A stretch of DNA of 29,167 bases from Candidatus Segatella papionis. GTDB lineage: Bacteria; Bacteroidota; Bacteroidia; Bacteroidales; Bacteroidaceae. The stretch covers positions 72,116-101,282 of the forward strand of contig DBLF01000048.1 in assembly GCA_002297965.1 (NCBI GenBank), in the 5' to 3' direction. The notes under the pieces are model-generated. The model was given only the letters and a program-made list of their open reading frames with translations, was not told where the DNA came from and searched no databases. Shown here one piece after another: positions 1 to 7,154 of this stretch. Within the stretch, counting starts at the first letter, position 1, and each line of letters starts with the position of its first letter. The position numbers and the translations under genes were made by a program.

Positions 1-11
1 TACGGGCCACG

Positions 12-79
12 CCAAATGCCTGAGAGTATGATAAGTGAAGCCTGCGCTTCTTTTGTATCATGCTCTCAGGTATTTTTGG
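12..79 (+). terminator. Long hairpin, probable terminator of a gene left of the window
   Basis: Positions 19-33 and 56-70 form a 15-bp inverted repeat with a single G-T mismatch (CCTGAGAGTATGATA against TATCATGCTCTCAGG). A smaller perfect hairpin, GAAGC-CTGC-GCTTC, sits in its loop at 37-50. CCAAA at 12-16 can pair with TTTGG at 75-79 to lengthen the stem. The right arm runs into TATTTTTGG, a T-rich tail on the + strand. This fits an intrinsic terminator of an upstream + strand gene that is not visible. The same T-rich tail reads as a TAttTTTG promoter box, so terminator and promoter may overlap here. Confidence 0.5.
71..78 (+). promoter_or_regulatory. Possible -7 box for the hsdM-hsdS operon
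   Basis: TATTTTTG matches the Bacteroidota sigma-ABfr -7 consensus TAnnTTTG. No convincing -33 TTG lies 19-21 nt upstream; the nearest TTTTG ends at 55, only 15 nt away. If used, the leader to the hsdM start at 292 would be about 200 nt. I saw no other gene or clear element in 80-291. Confidence 0.3.
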
Positions 80-291
80 TTTCTCTGGCTCGTAATCCCG
101 GATATAGTTCTACGCTCACATGTTTTACTATAGCGGCGAAGAATTAAGCATTTTATTCCATTCGTCTTTTTTCTTTCCATGAACGAGGCACGATAGGGGA
201 TAAGGTCTTTTCCTTGTCACTATTGCTTGTTTGTATAGGTATGCTCCAAGCAGGAGAGTGCCTGGTTCTTAAAGGAATAAAATGCAATCTT

Positions 292-1974
292 ATGACAGAC
301 ATTGAACTGAAAAAACTCAAGGACGACCTTTGGCATTCCGCCGATATGCTGCGTGCTGGTGCCCACTTGGCTGCCAACAAGTATGGTCAACCTATCCTCG
401 GTCTCATCTTCCTCCGTTATGCTGACGTACTTTTCAAGCAGCATAAGTCGGAAATCGATAAGGAATACAATGCGCACAAAGGCTCTCGAATGGAACGTTC
501 CTACAAGGACATCGCTGTGGAGAAATGTGGCTTCTACCTGCCCGAATGTGCTTATTTCGACACCATCAACGATGCGCCCGATGATGCCCACAAGGCAGTA
601 CTCGTGAAAGAGGCGATGGAGGCGATAGAACACGAAAACCCTCGCATGAAAGATGTCTTGCCCAAGGAGGTGTATGGGCAGTTGGTGCCAGAGGAAGAGC
701 CTGAACTGTTGAGCCGCATCGTTCGAGTGTTCAAGGATATTCCTGAAAATATCAACATAGACCTCTTTGGTCAGATTTATGAATACTTCCTCGGCAACTT
801 CGCCTTGGCTGAAGGTCAAGGTGGTGGTGCCTTCTATACACCACCTTCGGTAGTTCAGTATATGGTGGAGGTTATTCATCCTGTAGTGGGTGACAAGAAG
901 TTTCTCGACCCTGCTTGTGGTTCGGGCGGTATGTTTGTGCAAGCAGCTCGCTACATGCACCGCCACAATGCCACCAACCAAGACTTGATGCGCTTCCGTT
1001 GCTATGGAGTGGAGAAAGACCCTGATACTGGGAAATTGGGAAAGATGAACTTGTTGCTCAACAATGTGAGAGGCGAGATAACGGAGGCAAACTCTTACTA
1101 TAGTGACCCATACGAAGCTTTCGGCAAGTTTGACTATGTGATGGCGAATCCTCCTTTCAATGTCGATGAAGTATTGGTCAGCAAGGTTATCGATGATCCC
1201 CGATTCAATACCTACGGTGTGCCTCGCAACAAGACGAAGTCTGCCAAGAAGAATAGCGACAAGACAGAGACGGTGCCGAATGCCAACTATCTCTGGATAG
1301 GTTACTTTGCCACGGCTCTCAACGAGAATGGCAAGGCAGCCCTCGTCATGGCTAATTCGGCAAGCGATGCAGGAGGAAGCGAGCTTGAAATCCGCAAGAA
1401 GATGATACAGGATGGCATCATCTCGCAGATGGTTACGCTCCCAAGCAATATGTTCTCTACGGTTACGCTCCCTGCCACCCTTTGGTTCTTCAACAAGCAG
1501 CGCACCCGAAAAGATGAAATCCTCTTCATTGATGCTCGCAACATCTTTACGCAAGTGGATCGTGCGCACCGCAAGTTTAGCGATGAACAAATCAAGAACC
1601 TCGGTATCATCACTCGTCTCTACGAAGGTGATAGCGAAGCTTTCTGGGCATTGGTCGATGAGTACAAGGCTGAAGGTAAGCAATCAGAGGTGGATTGGTT
1701 GCTCGAACGTTGGCCTGAGGGAAAATATCGTGATGTTATCGGTTTGTGCAAAGTAGCGAAGATAACAGGTGAGGATGGTATCGAGGACAATGACTGGAGC
1801 CTCAACGCAGGAAGATACGTGGGTGTTGTGATAGAGGATGACGGAATGACAGAAGAGGAGTTCCGTGATGAAATGCTATCGCTCAATGCTGACTTCTTGA
1901 AGCTCAGTGCTGAGGCTGGGGAGTTGCAGAAAGAGATTGAGAAGAATATGGTGGAACTGTTTGGGGAGGAATAG
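292..1974 (+). CDS. hsdM: Type I restriction-modification system, DNA methyltransferase subunit M
   Basis: This is the adenine-N6 methyltransferase subunit of a type I R-M enzyme. It transfers methyl from S-adenosylmethionine to the half-site chosen by HsdS, as an M2S complex in the cytoplasm. The 560-residue product has an N-terminal HsdM helical domain (about 1-150), the AdoMet motif DPACGSGG (206-213) and the catalytic NPPF motif (286-289), which is the normal order and length for the family. The open frame extends upstream to 214, but MTDIELKKLKDDLW at 292 is a typical HsdM beginning, so I start there. hsdS follows after 4 nt, so the two are co-transcribed and probably translationally coupled. 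A long antisense frame lies opposite and is not credible as a gene. Confidence 0.97.
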   Translation: MTDIELKKLKDDLWHSADMLRAGAHLAANKYGQPILGLIFLRYADVLFKQHKSEIDKEYNAHKGSRMERSYKDIAVEKCGFYLPECAYFDTINDAPDDAHKAVLVKEAMEAIEHENPRMKDVLPKEVYGQLVPEEEPELLSRIVRVFKDIPENINIDLFGQIYEYFLGNFALAEGQGGGAFYTPPSVVQYMVEVIHPVVGDKKFLDPACGSGGMFVQAARYMHRHNATNQDLMRFRCYGVEKDPDTGKLGKMNLLLNNVRGEITEANSYYSDPYEAFGKFDYVMANPPFNVDEVLVSKVIDDPRFNTYGVPRNKTKSAKKNSDKTETVPNANYLWIGYFATALNENGKAALVMANSASDAGGSELEIRKKMIQDGIISQMVTLPSNMFSTVTLPATLWFFNKQRTRKDEILFIDARNIFTQVDRAHRKFSDEQIKNLGIITRLYEGDSEAFWALVDEYKAEGKQSEVDWLLERWPEGKYRDVIGLCKVAKITGEDGIEDNDWSLNAGRYVGVVIEDDGMTEEEFRDEMLSLNADFLKLSAEAGELQKEIEKNMVELFGEE

Positions 1975-1978
1975 AAGT

Positions 1979-3100
1979 ATGGAGTATGCTAAGTATAAAC
2001 TTGGGGATATAGTAACCTTCTTGAATGGTAGGGCTTATTTGATGCCAGAATTGCAAGATAGTGGAAAGTATCGAATATTACGTGTTGGCAATTTATCTGG
2101 TGGAAATGATTCATGGTACTATTCTGATATGGAATTGGATGAGAACAAGTATTGTGAGAAAGGGGATTTGTTATATGCATGGGCTTGTAATTTCGGACCA
2201 CATATTTGGAAAGAAGAAAAGGTTATTTTTCACTATCATATTTGGAAGTTAGTAGAAGATAAAAAAAAAGTAGATAAGACTTACCTTTATTACTACTTGC
2301 TTCATCAGACACCTTTTTATTTAGGTGGAGTGAATGGTGCGACCATGGTACATATTACAAAGAAAAACATGGAAAAGAAAACCGCATATATTCCAAGTTC
2401 TTTGGAAGTTCAGCATCGCATAGCCTCCATCCTCTCCACCTATGATACTCTGATAGAGAACAACACGAAGCGTATTCGTTTTTTGGAGAAAATGGCAGAG
2501 AACCTATATAAAGAATGGTTCGTTCGCTTCCGCTTCCCTGGACATGAGAAAGTGGAAATGGAGAATGGCTTGCCGAAAGGGTGGAGTAGAGGCTCATTGT
2601 CTGAAATTTGCAAATTTAAACGTGGTAAAAACATAACTTCAAGTGAAATGATAGAAGGGCTCGTTCCTGTTATATCCGCAGGTCTTGAACCGTCAGGCTT
2701 TCATAACGAGGCTAATGTGAAAGGTGTATCAGTAACAATGAGTTCGTCAGGAGCAAACGCAGGTTATATTGCGATTCATTATTCTTGTATTTGGGCAGCA
2801 GATTGTTCCTATATCGAAGACTCAACTACACCTTATATATATTATGTGTATGAATTGTTGAATAATATTCGAGGAGTTATCAGTAATTTCCAAAGAGGAG
2901 CGGCGCAACCACATGTTTATCCAAAAGATATAAATCGAATAAAGATGATTATTCCTTCAGAAGATTTAAGGTGTTTGGCTAATGAGCGATTATCTGTTAT
3001 CCATAAGCAGATACATAATTTTGAACAGCAGAACACCCTCCTCGCTCGCCAGCGAGACCTTCTTCTCCCTCGTCTTATGTCGGGCAAACTTGAAGTATAG
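1979..3100 (+). CDS. hsdS: Type I restriction-modification system, specificity subunit S
   Basis: HsdS recognises the bipartite DNA target and anchors two HsdM and two HsdR subunits. The 373-residue protein has target-recognition domain 1 (about 1-140), a central conserved helix (141-190, including QHRIASILSTYDTLIENN), domain 2 (about 200-335) and a C-terminal conserved helix ending LLLPRLMSGKLEV. Both halves are present, so it looks full length. An upstream in-frame extension to 1907 overlaps hsdM; the ATG at 1979 is preferred because MEYAKYKLGDIV is a standard HsdS start. The recognition domains are visibly more AT-rich than hsdM, as expected for exchangeable specificity segments. A run of nine adenines at 2261-2269 lies in domain 1 (codons for D94-K-K-K-V98). 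The final codons overlap the first, degenerate unit of a 23-bp repeat array. The recognised sequence cannot be predicted. Confidence 0.95.
   Translation: MEYAKYKLGDIVTFLNGRAYLMPELQDSGKYRILRVGNLSGGNDSWYYSDMELDENKYCEKGDLLYAWACNFGPHIWKEEKVIFHYHIWKLVEDKKKVDKTYLYYYLLHQTPFYLGGVNGATMVHITKKNMEKKTAYIPSSLEVQHRIASILSTYDTLIENNTKRIRFLEKMAENLYKEWFVRFRFPGHEKVEMENGLPKGWSRGSLSEICKFKRGKNITSSEMIEGLVPVISAGLEPSGFHNEANVKGVSVTMSSSGANAGYIAIHYSCIWAADCSYIEDSTTPYIYYVYELLNNIRGVISNFQRGAAQPHVYPKDINRIKMIIPSEDLRCLANERLSVIHKQIHNFEQQNTLLARQRDLLLPRLMSGKLEV
2261..2269 (+). repeat. A9 homopolymer inside hsdS
   Basis: Nine consecutive A bases encode three lysines near residue 95 of HsdS, inside recognition domain 1. Gain or loss of one base would shift the frame and remove domain 2 and the helix that contacts HsdM. 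In this copy the frame is open. Confidence 0.9.
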
Positions 3101-3196
3101 ATTCATTGCTCGATGAAGTACTACTTCGAATCCACATGAAGTACTACTTCAACCGCCAACGAAGTACTACTTCAATCGGCAATGAAGTACTACTTC
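3092..3196 (+). repeat. Array of 13-nt palindromes with exact 23-bp period
   Basis: GAAGTACTACTTC occurs four times without change, starting at 3115, 3138, 3161 and 3184, so each start is exactly 23 bases from the last. Each copy is an odd palindrome (GAAGTA-C-TACTTC). The 10-nt segments between copies differ from one another. One period further left, at 3092, a degenerate copy (9 of 13 matches, first six and last three bases kept) overlaps the last codons and stop of hsdS. No further copy is found one period to the right. Repeat and spacer are far too short for CRISPR. The regular spacing suggests a multi-site protein-binding array or slippage-grown repeats; function unknown. Confidence 0.9.
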
Positions 3197-3220
3197 TATG
3201 TCGGAAGAAATTGCAAAATA

Positions 3221-3449
3221 GACCGCACACCGCACGGATGTTCCGTAACTTGCAATAAATGAGATAGTTGCAGAGTGTGGTCAAACACTACCTCCGCACG
3301 AAGACAGCACGGCAACAGCACAGGCAAAATGACGGCTCGGAAATGCGTGCGGTCATGTGCGGTGTCAGTGCGGTCTGGTTCTGACACCGCACAGATGTAA
3401 ACACTCTGTAGTACAGGTAGTTAAATGTTCTCTTGTGCGGTGTGCGGTC
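3221..3449. repeat. Segment bounded by 15-bp inverted repeats, rich in TGCGGT
   Basis: GACCGCACACCGCAC at 3221-3235 is the exact reverse complement of 3435-3449. Inside, TGTGCGGTGTCAG at 3356-3368 pairs perfectly with 3381-3393 around a 12-nt loop. The 15-mer at 3227-3241 recurs with one change at 3384-3398. In all, TGCGGT or its complement occurs eight times in 229 bp (3222, 3229, 3348, 3358, 3369, 3386, 3436, 3443). No convincing protein frame is present. It could be a small non-autonomous element, a cluster of binding sites, or the regulatory remnant of a lost cassette. No target-site duplication is obvious at its edges. Confidence 0.75.
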
Positions 3450-3531
3450 AAAAATGATAATCGGATGCTGGAGAAAGAACTTCAGAGGTATGAAAAACGA
3501 AGAAGAGACTTCCCGAATGCTCAATCGGGTA

Positions 3532-3685
3532 GTTTCGCAGACTGTCTAACCAAGACAGGCATCCTGTCCAAGGCAGACAGGAATCCTGTCCTCCGTAGAT
3601 AGGCTGACTGTCCTCGGCAGACAGTCTCTGCTACTTGGGCGGATAGACATTGCTACTTGGGCACATAGATTTCTAACTCTCGGCG
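3532..3685 (+). repeat. Second, degenerate palindromic array with 22-bp period
   Basis: Six 22-nt units run head to tail from 3554 to 3685, with a related unit at 3532. The first two contain 15-nt palindromes, GACAGGCATCCTGTC (3554) and GACAGGAATCCTGTC (3576). Later units keep the pattern GAyAG...CT.. followed by a 7-nt linker of the form yTsGGCR (for example CTCGGCA, TTGGGCG, CTCGGCG). Units at 3620 and 3642 share CTACTTGGGC. GACTGTC at 3606 also pairs with GACAGTC at 3620. Since 22 is not a multiple of 3, the pattern is not a coding repeat. It ends about 90 bp before the hsdR start. Confidence 0.7.
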
Positions 3686-3774
3686 CAAATTTCTTCAAGC
3701 TAAGAGATAGAGTTGTCAAACCCTTGCCGAAAGCATCAACTAACATAGTACAAACGATAAAAACAACAACGAAT

Positions 3775-6700
3775 ATGAAGTCATTTATCAGTGAAGACAA
3801 TATAGAGCAGGCGATATGCAATCGCCTTTCACTTCCTGAGTATGGATGGAAGCGAATCGAGTGTGATGCACGAGTGGAGGCGCAAGACGATGTCTCCACT
3901 ACTGGTCGTGCCAACCCTTCGGAGTGCATCCTGCCCGATGTGCTCTTCGCTGCCTTGAAGCGGCTCAATCCAAAGATGGATGAGGATGTACTGAAAATCA
4001 TTCTCCAAGACCTTCGCAAGGACTTCACGGGCACAGACATGATAGATACCAACTATTCGCTCTACCAGAAGATACGAAATGGCATCCAAGTGAAAGTGCG
4101 CAGAAACGGAAAGGATGACTTCGACATCGTGCGACTCTTCGACTTCGACCATCCCGAAATGAATGACTTCCATTGCGTCAACCAGATGTGGATCAAGGGA
4201 CATTATCGCTATCGCCGTCCCGACGTACTCCTCTTCGTGAATGGCTTGCCTATCGTCTTTATCGAACTGAAAAACTCCACCGTGAAGATTGAGGAAGCCT
4301 ACAACAAGAACCTAACGAGCTATCGTCAGGACATTCCGAACATCTTTGCTTTCAACCAAATCTGTGTGTTGAGCAATGGTTTGCAAACCAAGATTGGTGC
4401 CTGGAACAGCAAGTATGAGTTCTTCTTCGAGTGGCTCCGTGTGGATGACGAGAAGGAGAAACTCGACCGTGAACAGATTGCCGAACATGGATTGAGCATT
4501 CAGACATTGATTGATGGTCTCTTCCGCAAGGAACGCCTCTTGGACTATATCGAGAACTTCATCTTCTTCGATAACAAAAGGATAAAAATCATCGCCAAGA
4601 ACCACCAGTATCTCGGTGTGAACAATCTGATGGAGAGTGTGAAGAATCGAGATCGGTTGAATGGAAAGCTCGGTGTGTTCTGGCACACACAAGGTTCAGG
4701 AAAGAGCTATTCGATGGTGATGTTCGTGAGGAAGGTGAAGCGCAAACTGCATGGCAATTTCACTTTCCTCGTGATTACTGACCGTGAGGACTTGGACACG
4801 CAGATACACAAGACTTTCGTACGTACCGAGGTCATCGGACCGAAGGAGGAGTGCCAACCGAAGAACTCCACTCAGTTGCGTGACTTCCTGAGGAGCAACA
4901 AGCCGATGGTATTCACGTTGATCCATAAGTTTCAGTACGACAAGACCAAGAAATATCCGCTGTTGTCAGACCGCAACGACATCTTTGTCTTGGTGGATGA
5001 GGCGCATCGCACCCAGTATAAGCAACTTGCCGAGAATATGCACACTGGTCTTCCGAATGCTAACTACATCGCTTTCACAGGTACACCACTCTTGGGAAGC
5101 AAGCGACTCACCAACCAGTGGTTTGGAGATTATGTATCGGAATATAATTTCGCCCAAGCCATCGAGGACGGTAGCACTGTGCCGCTCTTCTATAGTCGTC
5201 GTGTGCCAGAGGTGGGCTTGACCAATGATTGGCTCGATACCGACATCGACCAAATCTGTGAGGACGAAAACCTGAACGACCGAGAGAAGGAACTCTTGGA
5301 GAACTCCTCTTCTCGCATCATGGAGGTCATCAAGCGAGACGAGCGACTGGATCGCATCGCCAAGGATATCGCCCATCATTTCCCTCGCCGTGGATTCTTG
5401 GGCAAGGGCATGGTGGTGAGCGTGGATAAATACACCGCCGTGAGGATGTACGACAAGGTGCAGAAGTATTGGGCGGAAGAGAAGAAGACGCTCGTCTTGC
5501 AGCGAAATCAAGCCAAGACAATGGAGGAACGAGAGAAAATCAATGCCATGCTCGACTATATGAATAAGGTGGAGATGGCTGTGGTCATCAGCAAGGAAGA
5601 CGGTGAGGAAGAGAAGTTTGCCGCCCAAGGTCTCGACATCACGAAGCATCGCAAGAAGATGGAGGCGATTTCTCCTGATGGCAAGGACATCGAGGATCGG
5701 TTCAAGGACAGGGACGACCCTTTAAGTTTGGTCTTCGTCTGTGCCATGTGGCTCACGGGCTTTGACGTGCCGTCGCTTTCCACGCTCTACCTCGACAAAC
5801 CGATGAAGGGACATACCTTGATGCAAGCCATCGCCCGAGCCAACCGAGTATTTCCAGGCAAGACCTGCGGTATCATCGTGGATTACGTCAACGTGTTCAG
5901 GTATATGCAGCAAGCCCTTTCCGACTATGCTTCTACTGGAGATGGACAGGAATATCCTGCCAAGGATATCGAACGGTTGATAGCCAACATCGACCAGACC
6001 ATCACGGATTGCGACGTGTTCTTGCAGTCGCTGGGCATCAAGATTGCCGACATCATCGCCGAGAGCAACACCCTCGACCAACTCGAAATGTTCCGTAAGG
6101 CTTATAATAAGATATTGGAGAAAGACGAGTGGAAAGACCGCTTTAAGGTACTCTCCAATCTACTAATGAATCTTTACGATGCCGCCAAGCCAGAGATATT
6201 CGAGCGAGGTTGGCACAACGATAAGTTTGCGCCTTTGGCTTACCTGAATGGTTTGTTCTGCAATCAGATAGATGATGAAAAGTTGCGTAGGGCAAAGGCA
6301 AGGATGGCAGAGACACTCGACCAAAGTGTGTCTTCCACGATGGAAGGGATGGCGGCAGATGACATTCAGCCTCGTCCTGACTACGTGATACATCAAGGCA
6401 AGGTCATTGACTTGAGCAAGATAGATGTGGAGGCTCTTCGCAAGGAAATCAACACCACGCCTTACAAGGCTTTGGAAATCGACGACCTTCGTAGTTTCAT
6501 CGAGCAAACTTTGGTTCAGATGATTAACAAGAATTGTACTCGTGTGAAATTCTCCGAGCGATACAAGAGCATCATCGACCGATACAATGCAGGAGGAAGC
6601 GAGAACGAGGATTACTACGAGAAACTTCTGCAGTTGGTGGAGGAGTTGAAGAAAGAGCAGTCTCGGTCCACCGACATCGGTTTGGCGGAGGAAGAACTGG

Positions 6701-6993
6701 AAATCTTCGACTTGCTCCGTTCGGGCAGGAAGTTGACCAAGGCGGAGGAGCAAAAGGTGATTCTTGCCGCCAAGAATCTCTATCAGAAGTTGATGGAGGA
6801 GAAAGACAAGGTGATGGTGGTGGATTGGTACAAGGACGAGCAACCTCGTCATCAAGTATTCGCCTTGATACAAAACAGTTTGAACGATGACTTGCCGATG
6901 AGCTACGACCGAGTATCGTTCAATGACAAGACCCATCTGCTGTTCAATCACTTCGTGGATATGGCAGTACAAGGGTATGGTTGGGTAGCGTAA
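3775..6993 (+). CDS. hsdR: Type I restriction-modification system, restriction subunit R
   Basis: HsdR is the ATP-driven translocase and endonuclease of the R2M2S complex; it pumps unmethylated DNA and cuts at a distance. The 1072-residue product has the N-terminal nuclease with D150 (RRPDVLLF) and E164-x-K166 (FIELKN), Walker A HTQGSGKS (304-311), the DEAH box (408-411), motif III TGTP (435-438), and the C-terminal helicase lobe with MWLTGFDVPS (about 658) and QAIARANR (about 684-691). All key residues are present, so the enzyme appears active. An upstream TTG at 3724 is in frame, but ATG at 3775 gives the usual beginning (MKSFISEDNIEQA). It is separated from hsdMS by the repeat-rich spacer, so independent transcription is likely. 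Confidence 0.97.
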   Translation: MKSFISEDNIEQAICNRLSLPEYGWKRIECDARVEAQDDVSTTGRANPSECILPDVLFAALKRLNPKMDEDVLKIILQDLRKDFTGTDMIDTNYSLYQKIRNGIQVKVRRNGKDDFDIVRLFDFDHPEMNDFHCVNQMWIKGHYRYRRPDVLLFVNGLPIVFIELKNSTVKIEEAYNKNLTSYRQDIPNIFAFNQICVLSNGLQTKIGAWNSKYEFFFEWLRVDDEKEKLDREQIAEHGLSIQTLIDGLFRKERLLDYIENFIFFDNKRIKIIAKNHQYLGVNNLMESVKNRDRLNGKLGVFWHTQGSGKSYSMVMFVRKVKRKLHGNFTFLVITDREDLDTQIHKTFVRTEVIGPKEECQPKNSTQLRDFLRSNKPMVFTLIHKFQYDKTKKYPLLSDRNDIFVLVDEAHRTQYKQLAENMHTGLPNANYIAFTGTPLLGSKRLTNQWFGDYVSEYNFAQAIEDGSTVPLFYSRRVPEVGLTNDWLDTDIDQICEDENLNDREKELLENSSSRIMEVIKRDERLDRIAKDIAHHFPRRGFLGKGMVVSVDKYTAVRMYDKVQKYWAEEKKTLVLQRNQAKTMEEREKINAMLDYMNKVEMAVVISKEDGEEEKFAAQGLDITKHRKKMEAISPDGKDIEDRFKDRDDPLSLVFVCAMWLTGFDVPSLSTLYLDKPMKGHTLMQAIARANRVFPGKTCGIIVDYVNVFRYMQQALSDYASTGDGQEYPAKDIERLIANIDQTITDCDVFLQSLGIKIADIIAESNTLDQLEMFRKAYNKILEKDEWKDRFKVLSNLLMNLYDAAKPEIFERGWHNDKFAPLAYLNGLFCNQIDDEKLRRAKARMAETLDQSVSSTMEGMAADDIQPRPDYVIHQGKVIDLSKIDVEALRKEINTTPYKALEIDDLRSFIEQTLVQMINKNCTRVKFSERYKSIIDRYNAGGSENEDYYEKLLQLVEELKKEQSRSTDIGLAEEELEIFDLLRSGRKLTKAEEQKVILAAKNLYQKLMEEKDKVMVVDWYKDEQPRHQVFALIQNSLNDDLPMSYDRVSFNDKTHLLFNHFVDMAVQGYGWVA

Positions 6994-6996
6994 AAT

Positions 6997-7043
6997 AAGC
7001 CACAAACCACACTCCGATTAAGTCGGGGTGAGGCTTGTGGCTT
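6997..7043 (+). terminator. Hairpin terminator after hsdR
   Basis: AAGCCACAA (6997-7005) pairs with TTGTGGCTT (7035-7043), and CACTCCG (7010-7016) pairs with CGGGGTG (7024-7030) through one G-U pair, giving a nearly continuous stem of about 20 positions four bases after the hsdR stop. The tail (GTGTTCTTTCT) is only moderately T-rich. Confidence 0.7.
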
Positions 7044-7082
7044 GTGTTCTTTCTGTAGAGCAAAAACTACACTTTTCAATAT

Positions 7083-7154
7083 AAAAAGTACGTTTATCTT
7101 GGGCGAAAACAATAGTTTTTAGTAGTAACTTTCGCCCAAGATAAACATCTTTTT
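7083..7154 (-). terminator. Intrinsic terminator overlapping the SGNH hydrolase stop codon
   Basis: Positions 7092-7108 and 7130-7146 are a perfect 17-bp inverted repeat (GTTTATCTTGGGCGAAA) around a 21-nt loop. On the - strand the stem is followed by CTTTTTATATT, a proper T-rich tail, and flanking A/T runs (7084-7087 with 7151-7154) can extend it. The hydrolase stop codon at 7094-7096 lies inside the distal arm, so the last residues are encoded by the terminator itself. Confidence 0.85.

Larger units (their letters stand above)
3101..3774. other. 674-base non-coding spacer between hsdS and hsdR
   Basis: Genes of a type I locus are usually tightly spaced or separated by a whole gene. Here the gap holds no recognisable protein gene, only the 23-bp array, the inverted-repeat segment and the 22-bp array. 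Short open frames (for example 3357-3602 on +, 3288-3524 on -) run through the repeats and resemble no family I know. I found no TAnnTTTG box directly in front of hsdR, so its promoter is unidentified. Confidence 0.8.

Noticed and set aside
220..1683. 487-codon open frame antisense to hsdM
   Set aside because: It is the mirror of hsdM codon usage: no family resemblance, low-complexity His/Val/Leu-rich product, and the sense frame has all methyltransferase motifs.
3092..3196. CRISPR array
   Set aside because: Repeat (13 nt) and spacers (10 nt) are far too short, and no cas gene is present.
1979..3196. Invertible hsdS shufflon
   Set aside because: Only one hsdS is present, with no second partial hsdS in inverted orientation and no recombinase in the window; the palindromes do not flank a recognition domain.
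3357..3602. 81-codon open frame between hsdS and hsdR, and a 78-codon frame opposite
   Set aside because: Both run through palindromic repeats with different periods, lack recognisable features, and read as random peptide.
3724..3774. Upstream start (TTG) of hsdR
   Set aside because: It would add 17 residues unlike HsdR N termini and overlaps the end of the repeat region; the ATG at 3775 gives a typical start.
4966..5649. 227-codon open frame antisense to hsdR
   Set aside because: It lies opposite the helicase region of hsdR and shows no domain features.
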